Below, piece after piece: positions 60,229 through 64,000 of a stretch of DNA of 64,000 nucleotides. The notes below the pieces were generated by a model. The model saw only the letters and a program-made list of their open reading frames with translations, searched no databases and was not told where the DNA came from. Source of the DNA: Streptomyces sp. cg36. GTDB lineage: Bacteria > Actinomycetota > Actinomycetes > Streptomycetales > Streptomycetaceae. A program made the translations under genes and the position numbers. How positions within the stretch are numbered: position 1 is the first letter of the stretch; every line of letters begins with the position of its first letter. The stretch spans positions 124,001-188,000 of the forward strand of contig NZ_CP163521.1 in assembly GCF_041080675.1 (NCBI RefSeq), given 5' to 3'.

Positions 60229-60516
60229 TCATAGGAGTCCGGCGGCCTGGCGAAGTGTCGCTTGATCGCCAGGGCTGATCGGTTCCCCGGCCAGCGATGC
60301 CACCACGCTCGCGTGCTCCGTGAACACGGCCCGGCACTGCTCACGCTCGGGATGAACGTTGTCGCTGCCGAACCAGGTGACCATCGCCTCGCTGCTTCCG
60401 TCGACCGGCTTGGAGTACTCGGCGGCGACCAGAAGTTGCAGGGGTCCGGACCCGTGGCCTCCAACTTCGCGTTCTGTGCCGACTCCACTCTTGCGCGGGC
60501 GAAGCCGCGCAGGCAA
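60229..60516 (-). CDS. Hypothetical ORF of doubtful status
   Basis: 95 residues. The part from QLLVAAEYSKPVDGSSEAMVTWFGSDN through REQCRAVFTEHASVVASLAG looks protein-like, while the N-terminus is Arg-rich. It lies in a degraded zone and may be the tail of a larger lost gene. Confidence 0.35.
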   Translation of the reverse strand: MPARLRPRKSGVGTEREVGGHGSGPLQLLVAAEYSKPVDGSSEAMVTWFGSDNVHPEREQCRAVFTEHASVVASLAGEPISPGDQATLRQAAGLL

Positions 60517-60719
60517 CAGGATGCACGGGCGGCATCAACCGTGAAGGCGGCCTGCCCGTCGTTCACGGTCTGCCCGTCGTTCACGGCCTGGAGGTCCTGC
60601 CGCCTTCTTCGCCCCGCGCGCCGCCCCGGGTGCCCCGCCGTGTCTTCCCTGCCCGTCGCGTGGGGTTGGATGGCTTCATGGGAAGACGGCACACCAGGAA
60701 AAAGGGGCCGCTGTTCGCG

Positions 60720-60986
60720 ATGCCCGAAGGGATCGTTCTGCTCGGGACACCGGACGGCTGGCGCCACAGCATCCGCACCACGGCGGGTGGCATGGTCTGC
60801 GGGCAGCTGAGCCAGGTGCCCGCCGGTGCTGAGGCCGAGACGGCACAGGCGGCGGCCACCACCATGCTGCAAGAACTCGCGCGGGACTTGTACGGCGCCA
60901 GTATCGAGGTCACGTGGGAGCCGGCCCACAGCGGCGACTCCTTGACCGGCAGCGTCCGCGCCACAGGCGCGACAACCGGGAACTAG
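60720..60986 (+). CDS. Small hypothetical protein
   Basis: 88 residues from the ATG at 60720 (MPEGIVLLGTPDGWRHS); an ATG at 60678 adds 14 basic residues. The composition is normal: a beta-rich start, then a helix (AETAQAAATTMLQELARDLYG) and a final strand pair. I recognise no family. Confidence 0.55.
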   Translation: MPEGIVLLGTPDGWRHSIRTTAGGMVCGQLSQVPAGAEAETAQAAATTMLQELARDLYGASIEVTWEPAHSGDSLTGSVRATGATTGN

Positions 60987-61113
60987 GCAACTGGGCGCGG
61001 TACACGGCCTGTTACTGGGCAGGCGCCAAGGACGCCACAAAGCAACGTGAGCCGCTGCTCATCGCGCTCGGATCCGTCCTCGGCGTACGCCTGGTGTATC
61101 TCGCCGCACGCGA

Positions 61114-61644
61114 TCACGACCGGGTCGGTGCTGGCGTTGGTGCGGCGTTCCCCGCCCTCACCGCAGTGCGCGAGGACGTACGAGGGAGGTAGAGGCACAG
61201 ACGGACCCCGCGAACAGTGGCGAAAGCCCGACGGATGCGCGGCTCGACCTCGGACCATTCCATGCCACCAAGACCGGCGCCGAGCGCGGGGACGGCCAGG
61301 GAATCGATCCCCAATCGCTGAACGGTGGCTACGAGATCGGCCAGACCTGCCTCGATGTCCTCGATGCGAGACCGCGCGCGCCAGTGGCCCTTTGTGGGGA
61401 AGTTGATGACATAGCGCGGGCGTTCGCTCTCGCCGGTATCCCATACGTGCATCTGTCCGAGGACCAGTTCGCCGGACCGGCAAGCCCGCTGGTAGTCGGC
61501 GAACATCGCGGGATAGGCATTCTTGAACTGCAGGGCCAGGCCCTTGCCCATCACCCCGACCGTGTTGACGGGGTTGACCAGGGCAGTGACCTCGGCGGCG
61601 AGGAGGTCACCGCTGCAGGTGGTGACAGGGATCGATGACGTCAT
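61114..61644 (-). CDS. Macro-domain protein (DarG/TARG1-like)
   Basis: 176 residues. The ADP-ribose pocket is clear: CSGDLLAAEVTALVNPVNTVGVMGKGLALQFKNAYP, then VINFPTKGHWRARSRIEDIEAGL and SLAVPALGAGLGGMEWSEVEPRI. The NPVN..GVMGKGLA..FK signature is that of the DarG antitoxin macro domain, which removes ADP-ribose from DNA bases. DarG's C-terminal domain is absent and no DarT-like toxin gene is adjacent. It may therefore be a solitary de-ADP-ribosylase or the leftover of a DarTG system. Confidence 0.88.
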   Translation of the reverse strand: MTSSIPVTTCSGDLLAAEVTALVNPVNTVGVMGKGLALQFKNAYPAMFADYQRACRSGELVLGQMHVWDTGESERPRYVINFPTKGHWRARSRIEDIEAGLADLVATVQRLGIDSLAVPALGAGLGGMEWSEVEPRIRRAFATVRGVRLCLYLPRTSSRTAVRAGNAAPTPAPTRS

Positions 61645-61867
61645 CGGTCCATCACACCAGGCCCCACTGACAAGGGAGCCCGCACCGCTCAGCCCCCTGG
61701 AGCTGAGACCCGCGCCATGGTCGGCAACTGCACCTGACGACCTGGGCCGAGCGCTCCCGACGGGGACACCGACTCCACTACAGCGCAGGCCCGCGCCGCC
61801 CCGACCCCGGCCCTGTGGCGCTCACCCGAGTCCGGCTGGAGGGCCACCGCAGACACGCAGGTGTGTG

Positions 61868-61966
61868 TCAGGGGCCCCACATGAAAGCGGACCCGACGAA
61901 GGCAATGAAGAGGCAGGGCAGGACCAAAATGCCCGCGAGCCTCACCAACCGGTGGCCGTGACCCAC
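61868..61966 (-). CDS. Possible tiny membrane protein (32 aa)
   Basis: GTG start, 32 codons: a basic N-terminus (GHGHRLVRLAG) and one hydrophobic helix (ILVLPCLFIAFVGSAFMWG), then stop. It begins 30 bp after the GNAT gene stop on the same strand. The clean helix and basic-inside charge pattern are suggestive, but there is no strong ribosome-binding site. Confidence 0.3.
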   Translation of the reverse strand: MGHGHRLVRLAGILVLPCLFIAFVGSAFMWGP

Positions 61967-61996
61967 TGCTCGGGCGGGTTCAGACCGGACCCCGGT

Positions 61997-62632
61997 TCAG
62001 AGATGCCGCACCGGACGCGTCATCGCCGTATAGACCCGCGATTCGAGCTGCTCCCGACGGTCCGCGACCCGCCGGTACCCCCACGATTCGCACGCTGCCT
62101 GGAGAGCGCCGTTGCCGAGCGTCGCGTCCACGCGCAGCGTCACGCGTTCCTCCGGGCGCCGCGACAGCCATACGTCGTGGAGCCGCGCCGCCACCCCCGT
62201 GCCGCGCAGCGATTTGCGCAGGGCTATGTCGTCCAGGACGGCGGTCCGGTGGCCGTTCTCGTACGTGATGTAGTGCGGCACCGGCACGATCAGGTGGAAC
62301 CACCAGTCGGTGTCCCGCGCGAGGGTGAAACCGTGGCAGTAACCGACGGGGTTGCCGTTTTCGTAGCCGATGGCCGCCGTCCAGCCCGGCTTGGCGGCGG
62401 CGGTCGCCAAGCGTTCCTCGAAGGCCGTCTCCGACTCGGCCGCCCCGTCGTCGCCCGACACCTCGCGGTGTACCTGAAGCAGGCCGTGCATGACGGAGGG
62501 CAGGTGTTCGGCGTCGGTCAGGCTGAACTCGACGGTCACGGATTCGCCGTCCTTTCGGTCGGTATCGCTCACGCGGGGGATTGCAGGTGTCACCGTCTCC
62601 AGCAGAGCGGAGGCACCCGGTGGGAGAGACAC
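61997..62632 (-). CDS. GNAT-family N-acetyltransferase
   Basis: 211 residues from the GTG at 62632; an internal GTG (VSDTDRKDGES) about 20 codons in is an alternative. The GNAT fold shows WTAAIGYENGNPVGYCHGFTL (beta4), then VLDDIALRKSLRGTGVAARLHDVWLSRR with the acetyl-CoA loop R-G-T-G-V-A, and VDATLGNGALQAACESWGYRRV. The substrate is unknown. Confidence 0.85.
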   Translation of the reverse strand: MSLPPGASALLETVTPAIPRVSDTDRKDGESVTVEFSLTDAEHLPSVMHGLLQVHREVSGDDGAAESETAFEERLATAAAKPGWTAAIGYENGNPVGYCHGFTLARDTDWWFHLIVPVPHYITYENGHRTAVLDDIALRKSLRGTGVAARLHDVWLSRRPEERVTLRVDATLGNGALQAACESWGYRRVADRREQLESRVYTAMTRPVRHL

Positions 62633-62993
62633 ACTAGACGAAAATCAGACCGAAACCGCTGTTCTTCAGCCACAGGTTCGGAAGACCTGCCGGAGGGCCC
62701 GTGTGGGCCGCGCGGAAGGCCCGTGGAACAGGCCGAGAACCCGGTACGTCGAGGCGCTGGACAGCACGGTCAGGGTAGCGGCGAGCGTTCGCCGTCGCCA
62801 TGCCTGGGCCCATGCCCGGGCCGGGCCCGTTCCGCGTAGCCGGCGGGAGCGTCCCGGGCTTCTGCCGAGGAGTTGGGCGACGGCACGTATCCCTTGTTCC
62901 GACCGGACCAGGGCGCCTGGTCCGAGCGGCAACGCTGCCCCGGACTGGTGCCCGGGGCAGCTTCGGAACAGTTCGGAGTCCGGGACAGTGGTG
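62633..62993. other. Intergenic region
   Basis: No supported gene. The right end carries GCGGTCGGC repeats that are the 3' coding repeat of the next gene. Confidence 0.4.
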
Positions 62994-64000
62994 TCAGGAA
63001 GCGGTCGGCGCGGTCGGCGCGGTCGGCGCGGTCGGCGCGGTCGTCGCGGCCGGAGTCCGCGGCGAGCCGTCCGCGCCGTCCGCGTGGTGCTGCCGGAAGG
63101 CCCACGTGGCCGCCCGCCCGGCCAGCGCGACGAGGTCGGGCTCCGAGGTGTCGCCCTCCAAGTGGCGGTACTCGGCGGCCGTGGCGATCATCAGCCGTTC
63201 CCCGAGCCCGAGGTGGTGGTGGAAGCCGCTGGTCACGAGCTCCTCGGCCGTGGCCTGCGCGCTGTTGCCCCGGGCGTGGCCGGAGTGGATGCGGTCCGCG
63301 AGTTCGCGCAGGTACTCCACGTACTCCCGCATCTCGGCCTGCCCGACGACGGGACCGTGCCCCGGGACGATGGTCTGCGGGTCCAGGCGGAGGATCGTCT
63401 CGCACGCCTCGACGACCTGGGCGAGGGTGCCCTGCCAGTGCACCGCGTGATCCCCGATGAAGACGACGTCGCCGGCGCACACCACGCCCTGTTCCGGGAG
63501 GTGGACGATGAGGTCGCCGACGGTGTGCGCGGGGCCCACTTCGATGAGGTGTACGGGGGTGTCCCCGATCCCGATCTCGTGGCGGCCGGTGAACGTGGCG
63601 GTCGGCGGGGCCAGTTCGACGCCCTCGTACTGGAAGGTGCCGAAGTGCTTGCGCATGTACCAGCCGAGGGGTTCGTCGGCGGGGACACCGTGGGTGAGGT
63701 GGTGCATCTGCTCGGGGGTGGGTTCCATGCACAGGTGGTCGAGCGACGCCTGGGTGCTGATGATCTCGGCACCCGGGAAGAGGGCGTTGCCGTAGCAATG
63801 GTCGCCGTTGGCATGGGTGTTGATGATGGTACGTATCCGGGCCCCGTCCGGAAGCACGTCGGAGGCCGCCGCCGTCAGGGCGCGCGTCATGCGGCCGTCA
63901 TAGGGCGTGTCGACGAGAGCCGCTTCCTCCCCGGAGGCGATGAGCACGCAGTTGGCGAAACCCCAGGTTCCCGGGGCCTGCGGAATCCAGCCGTGGATTC
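62994..64000 (-). CDS. MBL-fold metallohydrolase, N-terminus beyond window
   Basis: The frame is open to position 64000, so the start is missing. The codons before the GTG at 63947 still read as MBL sequence (GWIPQAPGTWGFANCVLIA). The zinc motif THANGDHCYGN (H-x-N-x-D-H) is a variant of HXHXDH. Further ligands are in GPAHTVGDLIVHLPE, FIGDHAV and VPGHGPVVG. The C-terminus is an Ala-Pro-Thr repeat (APTAPTAPTAPTAS). The substrate is unknown; lactonase or sulphatase-like members share this pattern. Confidence 0.88.
   Translation of the reverse strand, partial: IHGWIPQAPGTWGFANCVLIASGEEAALVDTPYDGRMTRALTAAASDVLPDGARIRTIINTHANGDHCYGNALFPGAEIISTQASLDHLCMEPTPEQMHHLTHGVPADEPLGWYMRKHFGTFQYEGVELAPPTATFTGRHEIGIGDTPVHLIEVGPAHTVGDLIVHLPEQGVVCAGDVVFIGDHAVHWQGTLAQVVEACETILRLDPQTIVPGHGPVVGQAEMREYVEYLRELADRIHSGHARGNSAQATAEELVTSGFHHHLGLGERLMIATAAEYRHLEGDTSEPDLVALAGRAATWAFRQHHADGADGSPRTPAATTAPTAPTAPTAPTAS

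Overview
The window is high-GC actinobacterial chromosome, almost certainly Streptomyces. It has strong GC codon bias, frequent GTG and TTG starts, two short chaplins, TfuA/YcaO and class III LanKC enzymes, many one-domain regulators (LuxR, XRE, MarR, TetR, GntR, ArsR) and strings of small translationally coupled genes. It reads as accessory or arm-type DNA. I see no rRNA, tRNA or CRISPR array, no prophage module, and no ribosomal or central-metabolism operon.

Layout. 0-3 kb: two LuxR-type regulators, a cupin-like protein and a small secreted peptide. 3.2-6.5 kb: iteron-like repeats, a large winged-helix/zinc-finger protein, and a VapBC-type toxin-antitoxin pair flanked by a duplicated scrap of that protein's 3' end. 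6.6-10.3 kb: an XRE regulator, four overlapping small genes, a membrane protein and an HD phosphohydrolase. 10.3-17.7 kb: SgcJ-like protein, degraded ArsR and methyltransferase genes, a chaplin, DUF5713, a divergent SDR/TetR pair, a VOC protein and DUF5954. 18-21 kb: a second XRE locus whose downstream genes end in a recombination junction. 21-24 kb: quinone oxidoreductase and DODA-type dioxygenase with a MarR regulator and three palindromic operators, then a second chaplin. 24.4-29 kb: GntR regulator and a 1223-residue carboxylic acid reductase. 29-32.5 kb: secreted DUF6299, XRE/SDR and DUF4232 lipoprotein genes.

32.6-38.4 kb is the most distinctive region. It is a compact one-strand RiPP cluster: LanKC, four tandem 36-38-residue precursor genes absent from ordinary ORF calling, YcaO and TfuA. 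The precursors share a class III leader (ILKLQ) but have cysteine-free Thr/Ser/Val/Ile-rich cores. Lanthionine or labionin rings therefore cannot form, and the expected chemistry is Thr/Ser dehydration combined with backbone thioamidation.

38.9-53 kb: two paralogous PIG-L deacetylase/lectin-like lipoproteins in opposite orientation bracket an IS5-family element (perfect ends, broken transposase), a candidate noncoding RNA with a strong terminator, a VOC protein, an M24 peptidase, a three-gene operon (helical protein, DUF1023 esterase, lipoprotein), a headless TetR and a secreted lipase. 53-57 kb: a Nudix/methyltransferase fusion lacking the Nudix box, a second methyltransferase and an ABC exporter. 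57-64 kb: decayed DNA (IS256 remnant, SMI1/KNR4 remnant) with HAD, macro-domain, GNAT and MBL-fold genes. The last gene runs off the right edge and the first runs off the left edge.
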